Assembly: GCF_026342835.1 (NCBI RefSeq)
Contig: NZ_JAPEMI010000001.1
Location: 558,001-622,000 of the forward strand
DNA length: 64,000 bases
Source of the DNA: Streptomyces sp. NBC_00154
GTDB taxonomy: Bacteria > Actinomycetota > Actinomycetes > Streptomycetales > Streptomycetaceae
Reading direction: 5' to 3'
Positions 43,554 to 53,053 of this stretch are shown in pieces (the stretch's first letter is position 1; each line of letters begins with the position of its first letter). The translations under genes and the position numbers were made by a program. The notes under the pieces are model-generated. The model saw only the letters and a list, made by a program, of their open reading frames with translations, did not search any database and had not been told where the DNA came from.

Positions 43554-43994
43554 CTATCCTTCGGCTGACTCTGCGTACACCTGCGAGAGCTCGGGGCTGC
43601 CGGTCATCGCCCAGTCGAGCCCCGCCTCGACGACATCGATCTCCCGCCCGGAGGCGAGCCGCACCACCGGCTGACCGCTCGGCCAGATGTGCCAGGCCGC
43701 ACCCGGGACGTTGCGCACGAGAACGGTGCCGAGATACAGCCCGGCGTCGTTGCCCAGCCAGGGCAGCTCCTCGGGGTCGTCGCGCCAACGCGGCGGCAGC
43801 TGGTCGAGCGCCGTCAACGAGGCCGGAGTGTCGTCGAGTTCCAGTCCACGCTGCCCCACTCGGACACGCAGCAGCTCACATTCGGCGAGCAGCTCGGCGA
43901 CGCCCTCCGGGTCGACCTCGACGGCGGCCGCGAGGCCCGCCCCGCGCGTACCGTCGTGACGCTTACGCCAGTTGTCCAAGAAAGGGATGTTCAT
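43554..43994 (-). CDS. DUF6278 family protein
   Basis: A 146-residue cytoplasmic protein matching the small Streptomyces DUF6278 family: FLDNWRKRHDGTRGAGLAAA at the start and LPWLGNDAGLYLGTVLVRN, then WHIWPSGQPVVRLASGREID, a compact alpha/beta domain. Function unknown. The start is ATG 43994, where the family begins; a longer frame upstream has arginine-rich noise. It reads leftward toward gluA across the AT-rich spacer. Confidence 0.75.
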   Translation of the reverse strand: MNIPFLDNWRKRHDGTRGAGLAAAVEVDPEGVAELLAECELLRVRVGQRGLELDDTPASLTALDQLPPRWRDDPEELPWLGNDAGLYLGTVLVRNVPGAAWHIWPSGQPVVRLASGREIDVVEAGLDWAMTGSPELSQVYAESAEG

Positions 43995-44281
43995 ACCACT
44001 CAGGGTCCCATCCCGGCCGGGATACGCACCACAGGGCGCGCGGCCTGTCGTTCGAGGACTGAACCCGGTGCACGCACCCGGCCGCGCGCCGCCGCACGCG
44101 CCGTCCGCACGCCCCGCCCGGCGCTGAACGGGCGGGGCGCGGTCCGAGTCTTCGCAAGCAGCCAGCAAGCGGGACAATGACAGGAACCACCGTATCGGCG
44201 GCCACTGACAGCGCCTCCCGACCGGGCTCCGGCCGGGCCGGTTAGGATCCACCCCACGCCTACGCGAACGGGGGGACCCGC

Positions 44282-44554
44282 ATGGCCGAGGACCACGACG
44301 GCATGGTCGTCTACTGGCGGCCCGGCTGCCCGTACTGCATGAAGCTGCGACTGCGGCTGCGGTTCAGCCGCCTCACCTACACCGAGGTGAACATCTGGCG
44401 GGACCCCGAGGCGGCGGCGTTCGTCCGCTCGGTCGCCGACGGGAACGAGACCGTGCCGACGGTGTCCGTGGCCGGCCACTCGATGGTCAACCCGTCCAAG
44501 CGGCAGGTGCTGGCCGCGGTCCGGACCCACGCGCCGCACCTGGAGGCGTCGTAG
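44282..44554 (+). CDS. Mycoredoxin / glutaredoxin-family protein
   Basis: A 90-residue thioredoxin-fold protein. The active site is C-P-Y-C at about residues 16-19 (WRPGCPYCMKLRLRL). The cis-Pro motif T-V-P-T-V lies at about 58-62, followed by a G-x-S-M-V-N-P-S segment. It resembles mycoredoxins, which reduce mycothiol-mixed disulfides in actinobacteria. It is a single gene, divergent from the DUF6278 gene. Confidence 0.88.
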   Translation: MAEDHDGMVVYWRPGCPYCMKLRLRLRFSRLTYTEVNIWRDPEAAAFVRSVADGNETVPTVSVAGHSMVNPSKRQVLAAVRTHAPHLEAS

Positions 44555-44587
44555 GTCCTCTCGTTCGGATCATGCCGGGTGGCTCGG

Positions 44588-44911
44588 TCAGGGGCGGGGC
44601 GAGGGCGGGTCGCTGACCGTCACCTTCATCCCGCCCGGCTCGTCCTCCAGCTCCTTGACGGCCTCTTTCGTCGCGTCGCCGATATGGGCGTTGAAGATGT
44701 CCTCGACGAAGCCGGCGAGGACCTTGTTGTCGATGCCCTTGCACTCCGGCGGGACGGTGCCGTCGGCGGTGTTCTCGACGAACCGCTTCTCCATGACCGC
44801 CCTGCAGGCCTTCGGATCGGCCTTGGCGGGCTCGTCGCCGCAACCGGTGAGGACGAGGAGCAGGGCGGCGGCAGCGGTGGCGGCTGCGACGGTGCGGGTA
44901 CGGCTGCGCAT
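44588..44911 (-). CDS. Small lipoprotein
   Basis: A 107-residue lipoprotein. The signal peptide ends in the lipobox V-L-T-G-C at residue 24. The mature 80 residues hold two Cys (KACRAVMEKRF, PPECKGID) and an acidic helix (ATKEAVKELEDEPGG). The pattern is common in Streptomyces secretomes. Function unknown. It lies downstream of exonuclease III on the same strand with a 73-bp gap. Confidence 0.8.
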   Translation of the reverse strand: MRSRTRTVAAATAAAALLLVLTGCGDEPAKADPKACRAVMEKRFVENTADGTVPPECKGIDNKVLAGFVEDIFNAHIGDATKEAVKELEDEPGGMKVTVSDPPSPRP

Positions 44912-44984
44912 GGTCCCCCAGGACGCCGCATGATCAGAGCGTCATTCTGTGCCGGGATCAGGCCCTTCGTCACCGGCCGACGGG

Positions 44985-45764
44985 TCACAGCTCCAGGTCG
45001 ACGACCACCGGCGCGTGGTCGGACGCGCCCTTGCCCTTGCGCTCCTCACGGTCCACGTAGCTGTCCTTGACCGCCACCGTGAACGGGGCGTTCCCGTAGA
45101 CCAGGTCGATCCGCATGCCCTTGTTCTTCGGGAAGCGCAGCTCGCGGTAGTCCCAGAAGGTGTACGCGCGGTCGTACTTGAGCGGGCGCGGCATGACGTC
45201 CGACAGACCCTCCTGGCGCAGGGTGGCGAGGGCGGCGCGCTCGGCGGGCGTGACATGGGTGGCGCCCTCGAACAGGGCCGGGTCCCAGACGTCCTCGTCG
45301 GTCGGGGCCACGTTGAAATCGCCCAGCACCGCGAACGGCTGCGAGCCCGCAGCGTCCGCGGCCACCGCCTTCTGCAGGGCCTCGAACCAGCGCAGCTTGT
45401 ACGCGTAGTGCGGGTGCTCGATCTCGCGCCCGTTCGGCACGTACACCGACCAGAGGCGGACCGGGCCGCAGGTCGCGGAGATCGCCCGGGGCTCCTGCAC
45501 TCCGTCGTAGTCGGGGCCGTCGGGCAGCCCCATCACGACGTCGGACAGTCCGGCCCGGGAGACCAGCGCCACCCCGTTCCACCGGCCCGTGGCGTTGACC
45601 GCGGACTCGTAGCCGAGCTCGCGCAGCTCGTCCGCCGGGAACTGCTCGGCCGTGCACTTGGTCTCCTGGATGCACAGCACGTCCGTGCCGGTGCTCTCCA
45701 GCCAGGCCAGCAGCCGCGGGAGGCGGGCGGTGATCGAATTGACGTTCCACGTGGCGATGCGCAT
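44985..45764 (-). CDS. xthA: Exodeoxyribonuclease III
   Basis: A 259-residue AP endonuclease/3'-5' exonuclease of the EEP fold. Family motifs run in order: MRIATWNVNSI with Asn, CIQETKC with the metal-binding Glu, WSVYVPNG, VLGDFNVAP with the catalytic Asp-Asn pair, and KGASDHAPVVVDL with the Asp-His pair. It repairs abasic sites and 3' blocks. ATG 45764 is the start used by homologues. Confidence 0.95.
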   Translation of the reverse strand: MRIATWNVNSITARLPRLLAWLESTGTDVLCIQETKCTAEQFPADELRELGYESAVNATGRWNGVALVSRAGLSDVVMGLPDGPDYDGVQEPRAISATCGPVRLWSVYVPNGREIEHPHYAYKLRWFEALQKAVAADAAGSQPFAVLGDFNVAPTDEDVWDPALFEGATHVTPAERAALATLRQEGLSDVMPRPLKYDRAYTFWDYRELRFPKNKGMRIDLVYGNAPFTVAVKDSYVDREERKGKGASDHAPVVVDLEL

Positions 45765-45812
45765 GTACGTAAACCTAGCGGCTCCCACTGACAGTCGCCG
45801 GACCGGCGCCGG

Positions 45813-46478
45813 TCACAGGCCGGTCGAGTCCCCGGGGGTCAGCCGCCCGTGCTCGGCACCGCCGAGGCTGCCGATCTGCCGGTCGTAGATCGGGCGGGCG
45901 AGATCGGTGAGCAGCGCGTCGTGGATGTCGATCGCCCGGCGCGGTTTGACCTCGCGCACGTAGTCGATGACCTCGGAGATCTTGTTCCAGGGGGCCATCA
46001 CCGGGAGCATCAGCGTGTCGACGGGGTGGTCGGGGACGGTGAGCGCGTCCCCCGGGTGGAAGAGCGAACCGTCCACCAGGAAGCCGATGTTGGTGATCCG
46101 CGGGATGTCGGGGTGGATCACCGCGTGCAGTTCGCCGTGCACCTGTACGTCGAATCCCGCGGCGGTGAACGTGTCGCCGTGACCGACGGTGTGCACCCGG
46201 CCGGGGAAGGCCGCGGAGAGCTGTTCCGCGACGCTGCGCAGGGTCCAGATCTCCGCGGCCGGGTTGGCCTCCAGGCCGGCCCGCAGCCGGCCCTCGTCGA
46301 AGTGGTCGGCGTGCTCGTGGGTCACGAGCATCGCGTCGGCGCCGAGTGCCGCGTCCTGCTCCGAGAAGCCGCCCGGGTCGATGACGAGCGTCCGCCCGTC
46401 CTTCTCCAGCCGGATGCAGGAGTGCGTCTTCTTGGTCAGGGTCAGGTGCACGGGGTTCGCAGCGTTCATGGTGCTCAT
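45813..46478 (-). CDS. MBL-fold metal-dependent hydrolase
   Basis: A 221-residue protein related to UlaG-like metallo-beta-lactamase folds. The metal motif is T-H-E-H-A-D-H (MLVTHEHADHFDEG), with another His in GSLFHPGD and one in IDIHDALL. The N-terminus HSCIRLEKDGRTLVIDPGG is typical for the group. The substrate is unknown. It lies immediately downstream of the PcaD-PcaC fusion gene (4 bp), so they may be co-transcribed. Confidence 0.88.
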   Translation of the reverse strand: MSTMNAANPVHLTLTKKTHSCIRLEKDGRTLVIDPGGFSEQDAALGADAMLVTHEHADHFDEGRLRAGLEANPAAEIWTLRSVAEQLSAAFPGRVHTVGHGDTFTAAGFDVQVHGELHAVIHPDIPRITNIGFLVDGSLFHPGDALTVPDHPVDTLMLPVMAPWNKISEVIDYVREVKPRRAIDIHDALLTDLARPIYDRQIGSLGGAEHGRLTPGDSTGL

Positions 46479-46482
46479 CCTG

Positions 46483-48045
46483 CTACGGCCGGGGCGTGGT
46501 TTCTTCCTGAATCACCGACTGGGCGATGGTGAAGGCGGCGCCCGCGGCCGGTATGCCGCAGTACACGGCGGTCTGCAGCAGCACTTCCTTGATCTCGGCG
46601 GGGGTCAGCCCGTTGCGCAGGGCGGCCCTGATATGCGGGGCGAGGCCCTCCAGGTGGCCGGAGGTGACCAGTGCGGTCAGCGTGACGCAGCTGCGGGTAC
46701 GGCGGTCCAGGCCCTCCCGGGTCCAGGTCTCGCCCCAGGCGTAGCGCGTGACGAGCTCCTGGAACTCGCCGGTGAAGTCGTCGGACGCGGCCAGGACCCG
46801 GTCGACGTGGGCGTCGCCGAGCACTTCGCGGCGGACCTTCATCCCCGGGTCGTACGGGTCCGGGCGGCCGGAGTTCACGGTGTCGGGCGCGGCCGTGGCG
46901 GGGGCGATCTCCGCGATGGGCAGGACGGGTGCGGAGAGTGTGGGGCCGGTGCCGGGGACAGGGATGGCGGCGAGGGTGTCCTGCCAGCTGGTGGAGAAGT
47001 GGGTGAGGAGCAGGTCGGTGACGGCTCCGGGCTGCTCGACGGGGGCGAGGTGCGAGGCGCCGGGGACGAGGGCGAGCCGGGCGTCCGGGATGCCCGCGAC
47101 CAGGGTGCGGGCCTCGGCCGGCCCCGTGACATGGTCCTCGGCGCCGACCACGACGAGAGTCGGGACGCTGATGCGGCCGAGTTCGGGACGGATGTCGAAG
47201 GCGGCGAGAGCTTCGCAGGCCGCGATGTAGCAGCCGGGGTCGGTGGTGCGGACCATCTGGACGGCCCACTCGACGATGGCGGGCTGGGCGGCGGCGAAGC
47301 CGGGGGTGAACCACTGGTCCGGTGCGCTGCGGGCCATCGGCTCCAGGCCGTTGGTGCGGACGATCACGCCGCGCTGGCGGAACTCGTCCGCGCTGCCGAA
47401 CCGGGGCGAGGCGGCGACCAGGGCCAGCGCGGCGACCCGGTGCGGGTGGCGCAGTGCGAGGTCGGCGCCGATCGCACCGCCGATGGAGCAGCCGGCGTAC
47501 CCGAAGCGCTGGACGCCGAGGCTGTCGAGGGTGGCCAGCAGCCGGTCGGACAGTTCGCCGACGGCGGTGGCGGGGTGGGCCGGGGCGCCGCCGTGGCCGG
47601 GCAGGTCGAAGCGGAAGACCCGCCAGTGCTGGGAGAGCTCCGGTATCTGGCGGTCCCACATGTGCCAGGTGGTGCCGAGCGAGGGGCCGATGACGAGGAC
47701 GGGGGCGTCCTGCGGGCCGTCGAACCGGTACTGCAGGGTGTGCATCGGCAGCGCGCGGGACCCCGGCGGGATCGGCCGGGGCCGGGCGGACGGCGCCGGC
47801 TGCGGGGGCACGGGCTGGGCGGGCTGCACCGGCTGTGCGTGCGACGGCTGCAGCGGTACGTGCCCGGTCTGCGTGGCCGACAGCGGCGGCACCGGCTGCA
47901 GGGTGTGCCCGGGCTGCGCGGGCTGCGGTCCCGGGAACGGCTGCAGCGTCTGCGGGCCCTGGAACTGCTGCGCCGCAGGTGCGGACTGCGCGCCGGGGAA
48001 CGGCTGCGCGGGCTGCGGGGTCTTCGTCTCACTCACATCGCTCAC
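46483..48045 (-). CDS. 3-oxoadipate enol-lactonase / 4-carboxymuconolactone decarboxylase fusion
   Basis: A 520-residue fusion. Residues 1-100 are a low-complexity Pro/Gln-rich tail (AQPFPGAQSAPAAQQFQGPQ). Residues 105-370 form an alpha/beta hydrolase of PcaD type, with the nucleophile Ser in YAGCSIGGAIG, an Asp in VVGAEDHVTG and the His in PGASHLAPVEQ. Residues 400-515 form a carboxymuconolactone decarboxylase (PcaC), with MKVRREVLGDAHVDRVLA and the Cys/His-bearing RTRSCVTLTALVTSGHLEGL. This is the PcaL layout of actinomycetes, which converts carboxymuconolactone to 3-oxoadipate in protocatechuate breakdown. No other pca gene is nearby and the N-terminal tail is unusual. Confidence 0.88.
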   Translation of the reverse strand: MSDVSETKTPQPAQPFPGAQSAPAAQQFQGPQTLQPFPGPQPAQPGHTLQPVPPLSATQTGHVPLQPSHAQPVQPAQPVPPQPAPSARPRPIPPGSRALPMHTLQYRFDGPQDAPVLVIGPSLGTTWHMWDRQIPELSQHWRVFRFDLPGHGGAPAHPATAVGELSDRLLATLDSLGVQRFGYAGCSIGGAIGADLALRHPHRVAALALVAASPRFGSADEFRQRGVIVRTNGLEPMARSAPDQWFTPGFAAAQPAIVEWAVQMVRTTDPGCYIAACEALAAFDIRPELGRISVPTLVVVGAEDHVTGPAEARTLVAGIPDARLALVPGASHLAPVEQPGAVTDLLLTHFSTSWQDTLAAIPVPGTGPTLSAPVLPIAEIAPATAAPDTVNSGRPDPYDPGMKVRREVLGDAHVDRVLAASDDFTGEFQELVTRYAWGETWTREGLDRRTRSCVTLTALVTSGHLEGLAPHIRAALRNGLTPAEIKEVLLQTAVYCGIPAAGAAFTIAQSVIQEETTPRP

Positions 48046-48081
48046 TCGCTCCAGGTTAGTGAGCGGTCGGTCGGCCTCCGG

Positions 48082-48678
48082 TCAGGGGGTCGCCGCAGAG
48101 ACGACATATACGACAGGAGATGCCGGATCGGTCATGTCGACGGTGATGTCCTGGGTGGGGCGCGGGTCCTTGTTGGTGTGGGTGGTGCCCGCCCAGTCGA
48201 CGCCCCGACCGAAGTGCCAGCCCGCGATCTTGGTGTCGCGGGCGCCGACGGTGACGTCGCCGTCGGTCAGGGCCGCGCGGCCGGAGCCCAGACGGGACAG
48301 GAAGCGGTCGAGTCCGGAGGACGACGTGCGGAACTGCACGTACATCCGGCTGGCCTTCCAGTTGTTCGTCTCGTAGTACTGGACGTCCACCGCGTCGCCG
48401 GGGATCGGCACCTCGAAGATCCGGCGCTGCATCCGGGACGGCCAGCCCTCACGGAGCCCCTGCGCGGAGGCCTCGGCCTCCTTGTCCTGCCCGGAGCGGC
48501 GGCTCTGGCCGGCGGAGATCAGCAGATAGCCGGCCGGGACGCCGATCAGCAGGACGATGATGGTCGCCGTGATCAGGCGTCGCCGGATCATCCGGCGCCG
48601 GCCCTCCGGGGGCCGTCCGCCGCCCTCGTCGGGCGGCGAGGACTGGCGCGGCAGGACGGGATGCTCTGCTGTGGTCAT
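48082..48678 (-). CDS. Single-pass membrane hypothetical protein
   Basis: A 198-residue protein. A Pro/Gly-rich cytoplasmic start is followed by an Arg cluster (RRRMIRRR) and one membrane helix (about residues 36-55, LITATIIVLLIGVPAGYLLI). An outside domain of about 140 residues follows, ending VDMTDPASPVVYVVSAATP. No named family was recognised. ATG 48678 has no strong ribosome binding site, and the gene starts 13 bp after the ROK kinase stop, so it is probably in that operon. Confidence 0.78.
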   Translation of the reverse strand: MTTAEHPVLPRQSSPPDEGGGRPPEGRRRMIRRRLITATIIVLLIGVPAGYLLISAGQSRRSGQDKEAEASAQGLREGWPSRMQRRIFEVPIPGDAVDVQYYETNNWKASRMYVQFRTSSSGLDRFLSRLGSGRAALTDGDVTVGARDTKIAGWHFGRGVDWAGTTHTNKDPRPTQDITVDMTDPASPVVYVVSAATP

Positions 48679-48691
48679 GTTCTGGGGATCC

Positions 48692-49855
48692 CTAGGAGGT
48701 GCGGGTGTTGCGGGTCGACCGGATGGTGCTCGCGGCCTGGTCGTAGATCTGCGCGTACCGCTCGTACCGCTCGACACGACGGCGGTTGGTGCGGCGGAAC
48801 CGGCGGGCGACCAGCCGGGCCAGGTCCGCGGCGCCGACCATACCTGCCTCCGGGCCGAGCTCCGCCTTCGCGATCCGGGCCTCGGGCCGGTAGCCACGGC
48901 CGGTGAGGTGGCGCTTGAAGGCATCCCTGGCGGGACCGATCAGCAGGTCGTCGGCGGCGCTGACACCGCCTCCGATGACGAAGCAGGAGGGGTCGAGCGC
49001 GGCAGCCAGATTGGCGATGCCGACACCGAGCCACTGGCCGATGTCCTGGAGGAGCTCGATGCACATCGCATCGCCCTCGCGGGCCAGTTCGGTGATGAGC
49101 GGCCCGGTGATCTCGGGGATGTTCCCCTTGACCCGCTCGATGATGCCGTGGGCGACGGGCGAGTCGGCGGCGGCCAGCTCCCTGGCCTCGCGGACGAGGG
49201 CGTTGCCGGAGCTGTACTGCTCCCAGCAGCCGCGGTTGCCGCACGGACAGCGGTGCCCGCCGGGCACCACCTGCATGTGGCCGAACTCACCGGCGACCCC
49301 GTACTTGCCGCGCTTGACCTGGCCGTCCTCCAGAATCGCGCCGCCGATGCCGGTGCCGAGCGTGATCATGACGAGATGGTCCTCGCCGCGGCCCGCGCCG
49401 AACCGCCACTCCGCCCACGCCGCGGTGTTCGCGTCGTTGTCCACCATGACGGGGACGACCAGGCGGGAGGCGAGTGCGTCCCGGAGGGGTTCGTCGCGCC
49501 AGGCGAGGTGCGGCGCGAACAGCACCTTGGAGCGATCGGCGTCGACCCAGCCCGCCGCGCCGATGCCGACGGCGTGCACATCGTGCCGGTCGGAGAGGTC
49601 GAGGACCAGCTCGACGATGGTGTCCTCGACGACCTTGGGGCTCTTGGACTTGTCCGGCGTCTCGGTGCGCAGCTGCTCCAGGATGTTGCCGTCGGCGTCG
49701 ACGACGCCGGCCATCACCTTCGTACCCCCGATGTCGATGCCGACGGTGGGTACCCGTGGCGCCGTGAGGTGCGAGCGCCGCTCGCGGGTGCCGACGGTCC
49801 GCAGGACGGTGGCGCGGGCGGAGCCGCGGTGTGTGAAGTCGCGGTACGTGCTCAT
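48692..49855 (-). CDS. ROK-family sugar kinase
   Basis: A 387-residue kinase. After a basic 35-residue extension come the phosphate-1 loop VGIDIGGTKVMAGVVD, the catalytic Asp in VDNDANTAAWAE, TLGTGIGGAI, and the ROK zinc site C-P-C-G-N-R-G-C (GHRCPCGNRGCWE) with its upstream His in GEFGHMQVV. The group includes glucokinases. Placement after a sugar ABC transporter fits phosphorylation of the imported sugar. It has no helix-turn-helix domain, so it is an enzyme rather than a ROK repressor. It begins at ATG 49855, about 135 bp past the ATPase gene. Confidence 0.92.
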   Translation of the reverse strand: MSTYRDFTHRGSARATVLRTVGTRERRSHLTAPRVPTVGIDIGGTKVMAGVVDADGNILEQLRTETPDKSKSPKVVEDTIVELVLDLSDRHDVHAVGIGAAGWVDADRSKVLFAPHLAWRDEPLRDALASRLVVPVMVDNDANTAAWAEWRFGAGRGEDHLVMITLGTGIGGAILEDGQVKRGKYGVAGEFGHMQVVPGGHRCPCGNRGCWEQYSSGNALVREARELAAADSPVAHGIIERVKGNIPEITGPLITELAREGDAMCIELLQDIGQWLGVGIANLAAALDPSCFVIGGGVSAADDLLIGPARDAFKRHLTGRGYRPEARIAKAELGPEAGMVGAADLARLVARRFRRTNRRRVERYERYAQIYDQAASTIRSTRNTRTS

Positions 49856-49990
49856 CGTCCCTGCATTGTCTGGGGGGACCGGGCGGTGACAGCTCCCGGC
49901 GGCGGACGGCGCCCGTCGGGCTCGATTCTGCCACTGCCGGAGCGTCGGGGCGGGCGGTCGGGGTCCGCGGCGCCCCGCCCGCGCCCTCTC

Positions 49991-50827
49991 CTACGGGGTG
50001 TCGTCGGTGACCGGATGGCCGCCCAGGTGGGTCGGCGAGGGGGCCCGCTCGAGCTCGTGGCTGAGCTCCTCGAGCTCGCTGCCACCGGCCATCTGGCGGG
50101 TCAGCTCGTCCAGGGTGATGGAGTCCTTGGTGTGGCTGCCGGACATGGCACCCCGCTTGAGCAGCACGAACCGGTCGCCGACCAGATAGGCGTGGTGCGG
50201 GTTGTGCGTGATGAGAACCACGCCGAGCCCGGCGTCCCGGGCGGCCGCCACGTACTTGAGCACGACCCCGGACTGCTTGACGCCGAGCGCCGCGGTGGGC
50301 TCGTCCAGGACGAGGACCTTGGCGCCGAAGTAGACGGCCCGCGCGATGGCGACGCACTGGCGCTCGCCGCCGGACAGGGTGCCGATCGGCTGGTCGACGT
50401 CGCGCAGGTCGATGCCCATGCGCAGCAGCTCGGAGCGGGTCGTCTCGCGCATCAACCGGACGTCGAGCCGCTTGAACGGGCCGACGCCCGTCGTCGGCTC
50501 GGAGCCGAGGAAGAAGTTTCGCCAGACGGGCATCAGCGGAACGACGGCCAGGTCCTGGTAGACCGTGGCGATGCCCCGGTCCAGGGCCTCGCGCGGATTG
50601 GCCAGAGCGGTCTCCTCGCCCTCGACCAGGAACCGGCCTGCGTCGTGCCGGTGCAGCCCCGCGATGATCTTGATGAGGGTGGACTTGCCGGCGCCGTTGT
50701 CGCCGAGGACGCAGGAGATCTCGCCCGCGTGGACCTCCAGCGAGACGTCCTGGAGCGCCTTGATGTTCCCGTAGAACTTGCTGACGTGGTCCAGCTCGAT
50801 CAGCGCCCGGGGGGCCGCGGTCGTCAT
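49991..50827 (-). CDS. Sugar ABC transporter ATP-binding protein (single domain)
   Basis: A 278-residue ATPase. It shows Walker [15 protein letters not shown], the signature [15 protein letters not shown], Walker [13 protein letters not shown] and the switch His [13 protein letters not shown]. It belongs to the ribose/inositol-type import group but carries one nucleotide-binding domain (FrcA-like) instead of the fused pair of RbsA or XylG. ATG 50827 overlaps the permease stop by 4 bases. A charged 50-residue tail follows the domain. Confidence 0.92.
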   Translation of the reverse strand: MTTAAPRALIELDHVSKFYGNIKALQDVSLEVHAGEISCVLGDNGAGKSTLIKIIAGLHRHDAGRFLVEGEETALANPREALDRGIATVYQDLAVVPLMPVWRNFFLGSEPTTGVGPFKRLDVRLMRETTRSELLRMGIDLRDVDQPIGTLSGGERQCVAIARAVYFGAKVLVLDEPTAALGVKQSGVVLKYVAAARDAGLGVVLITHNPHHAYLVGDRFVLLKRGAMSGSHTKDSITLDELTRQMAGGSELEELSHELERAPSPTHLGGHPVTDDTP

Positions 50828-51879
50828 TTCGTCGCCTCCGCGCGCTTGCGTACCCATGCGTTGAGCAGGGTGGCCAGGAGCAGCATGGCTCCGAGGAAGA
50901 ACTTGAACCAGTCCGGGTTCCACTCCGCGTACACGATGCCCTTGCTGGTCATGCCGAAGATGAAAGCGCCGATCGCCGAGCCGATCGCGGAGCCGTAGCC
51001 GCCGGTGATCAGGCAGCCGCCGATGACGGCCGCGATGATGTACGTCAGTTCGTTGCCGACGCCCTCGCCGGACTGCACCACATCGAACGAGAACAGCAGG
51101 TGCTGCCCGGAGACCCAGGCGGCGAAGGCGACCCCGAGGTAGAGCCCGACCTTGGTGCGGATCACCGGGACACCGACGGCGCGGGCCGCGTCGGCCTCGC
51201 CGCCCACCGCGAAGATCCAGTTGCCGAAGCGGGTACGGAGCAGGATCCAGGTGGCGATCGCGACGAGCACAGCCCACCAGAGAATGGTGATCTTGAGTTC
51301 GACCCCACCGACGGTCCACTGCGAGGCGAAGACCTTGCGGGCCGAGTCGAAGCCCTCCATGTCGGCGATGGACTTCGTCGACACGGTTCCACTGATCAGC
51401 TTGGTGAAGCCGAGATTGAGACCGGTCAGCATCAGGAACGTACCGAGCGTGATGATGAAGCTCGGCAGTTTGGTACGGGTCAGCATGAGCCCGTTGAACG
51501 CGCCGAAGGCCAGCGTCACCAGCAGCGACACGAAGACGCCGACCCAGACGTTGGCCGTCATCTGGTAGCTGAACATCGACGAGACCAGTGCGGAGCTGGT
51601 GACCATGACACCGGCGGACAGGTCGAACTCACCGCCGATCATCAGCAGCGCCACCGGCGCCGCCATGATCCCGATGGTGGACGCCGCGTACAGCACCGTG
51701 CCGAAGCTGGAGGCGCGCAGGAAGCTGTCGGCGACGATCGAGAAGAAGATGAAGACGGCCGCGGCGCCAACGACCGAACCGAGTTCGGGACGGCCGAGCA
51801 GCCTGCGCAGCGCCGAGGTGTGCAGCAGCCGCTCGTCGGACCCGGCCGCCGGGGCCGGTGGTTGCTCCGTCGTGGTCAT
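50824..51879 (-). CDS. Sugar ABC transporter permease
   Basis: A 351-residue permease of the RbsC/BPD_transp_2 family with about ten membrane helices. Family motifs are [40 protein letters not shown] and [20 protein letters not shown]. It starts at ATG 51879, overlapping the stop of the upstream binding-protein gene by 4 bases. It works with the single-domain ATPase and one or both binding proteins upstream. Confidence 0.92.
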   Translation of the reverse strand: MTTTEQPPAPAAGSDERLLHTSALRRLLGRPELGSVVGAAAVFIFFSIVADSFLRASSFGTVLYAASTIGIMAAPVALLMIGGEFDLSAGVMVTSSALVSSMFSYQMTANVWVGVFVSLLVTLAFGAFNGLMLTRTKLPSFIITLGTFLMLTGLNLGFTKLISGTVSTKSIADMEGFDSARKVFASQWTVGGVELKITILWWAVLVAIATWILLRTRFGNWIFAVGGEADAARAVGVPVIRTKVGLYLGVAFAAWVSGQHLLFSFDVVQSGEGVGNELTYIIAAVIGGCLITGGYGSAIGSAIGAFIFGMTSKGIVYAEWNPDWFKFFLGAMLLLATLLNAWVRKRAEATK

Positions 51880-52889
51880 CGGGTCCCCCGCTTCGTGTAC
51901 TCCGCCAGCTCGGCGGCGTCCTTCGAGGTGATGATCTGCGGGCCGGTGAGGACGGGGCGCCCGCCGCCGAGCACATTGCGGTTGTAGCGGTAGAGCCAGA
52001 GCAGGTCGACGGCCTCGTACCCCTGGAGGTACGGCTGCTGGTCGACGGCGAAGCCCAGGGTCTTGTCCCGCAGTGCGGTGGCGACCTTCGCGTTCAGGTC
52101 GAACGTGTCGATCTCGGCCTTGGAGCCCGCGGTCCGCTTCGCCTTCACGGCGGCGTCCGCGAACGGCGCGCCGAGCGTGACGACCGCGTCGATGCTCTTG
52201 TCCGCCTGGAGCTTCGCCTCGATGGACGCCTGGACGTCGGGCATGTTGGTGCCCTCGACGTACAGGTTCTGCATCTGCCCGTCGAACGCCTTCTTCGCCC
52301 CGGCGCAGCGCTGCTCGTGGCCGACGTTGCCCTGCTCGTGCAGGATGCACAGGGCCTTCTTGCGGCCGCGCGCGTTGAGCTCGTCGCCGACGGCCTCGCC
52401 GGCGATGGACTCGTCCTGGCCGATGTGGGTGAGCGCGCCGAACGCCTTGGACTCCGCGGAGCCCGAGTTCACCGTGATCACCGGGATTCCGGCCCTGGTG
52501 GCCTTGGCGACGACGTCCTTCATCGCGTCGGGCTTGGCGAGCGACACGATCAGCCCGTCGACCTTCTGGTCGATCGCGGCCTGGACGAGCTGGGCCTGCT
52601 GCTGCGCCTCGTCATTGTGCGAGTACAGGAACTTGATGTTGTCCTTGACGGCCGCCTGCTCGGCGCCGCGCTGGACGATGTCCCAGAAGGTGTCGCCGTC
52701 GCCCGAGTGCGTGACCATGGCGAAGGTCCAGCGGGGTGTGTTCACCGCGGACCGGCCCTCGGCGGCGGCCCGGGCCGCGCGCTCCTCCGCCCGCTTGCCA
52801 CCGGTGCTGCTGCATCCCACGAGGGATGCCCCGAGCACCGCCGCAAGCACGGCACCCATCGCACGTACCCCTGTCCGAACCCTTGCCAC
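51876..52889 (-). CDS. Sugar-binding lipoprotein (periplasmic-binding type 1), copy 1
   Basis: A 337-residue substrate-binding protein. The lipobox is L-V-G-C at about residue 26. The Peripla_BP_4 fold shows WTFAMVTHSGDGDTFWDIVQ, AIDQKVDGLIVSLAKPDAMK, PVITVNSG and FAVDQQPYLQGYEAVDLLWL. The start is GTG 52889. It is closely related to the next gene upstream, collinear and of identical length, so the two arose by tandem duplication. This copy is coupled to the permease by ATGA. The group is often linked to inositol or other cyclitol or sugar uptake in Streptomyces. Confidence 0.9.
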   Translation of the reverse strand: MARVRTGVRAMGAVLAAVLGASLVGCSSTGGKRAEERAARAAAEGRSAVNTPRWTFAMVTHSGDGDTFWDIVQRGAEQAAVKDNIKFLYSHNDEAQQQAQLVQAAIDQKVDGLIVSLAKPDAMKDVVAKATRAGIPVITVNSGSAESKAFGALTHIGQDESIAGEAVGDELNARGRKKALCILHEQGNVGHEQRCAGAKKAFDGQMQNLYVEGTNMPDVQASIEAKLQADKSIDAVVTLGAPFADAAVKAKRTAGSKAEIDTFDLNAKVATALRDKTLGFAVDQQPYLQGYEAVDLLWLYRYNRNVLGGGRPVLTGPQIITSKDAAELAEYTKRGTR

Positions 52890-53053
52890 GACGCCGTGCC
52901 CTTCTTGTGCTGCTCGCTGTACCGCTTGGTGCCGTCTGGGGGTATTGCCTCCCGGTCCGGCTGGCCAAGTATCCCCGAGCCCGGGTCGGCGCCGCCCGGC
53001 AGGGGCGGGACGTGTGTGTCGGAAGGGGGTGTGCGCGGTGGTGCGTGCGGCGG

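Noticed and set aside
48692..49855. ROK-family transcriptional repressor
   Set aside because: It has no N-terminal helix-turn-helix. The phosphate loop and catalytic Asp are intact, so it is called a kinase.
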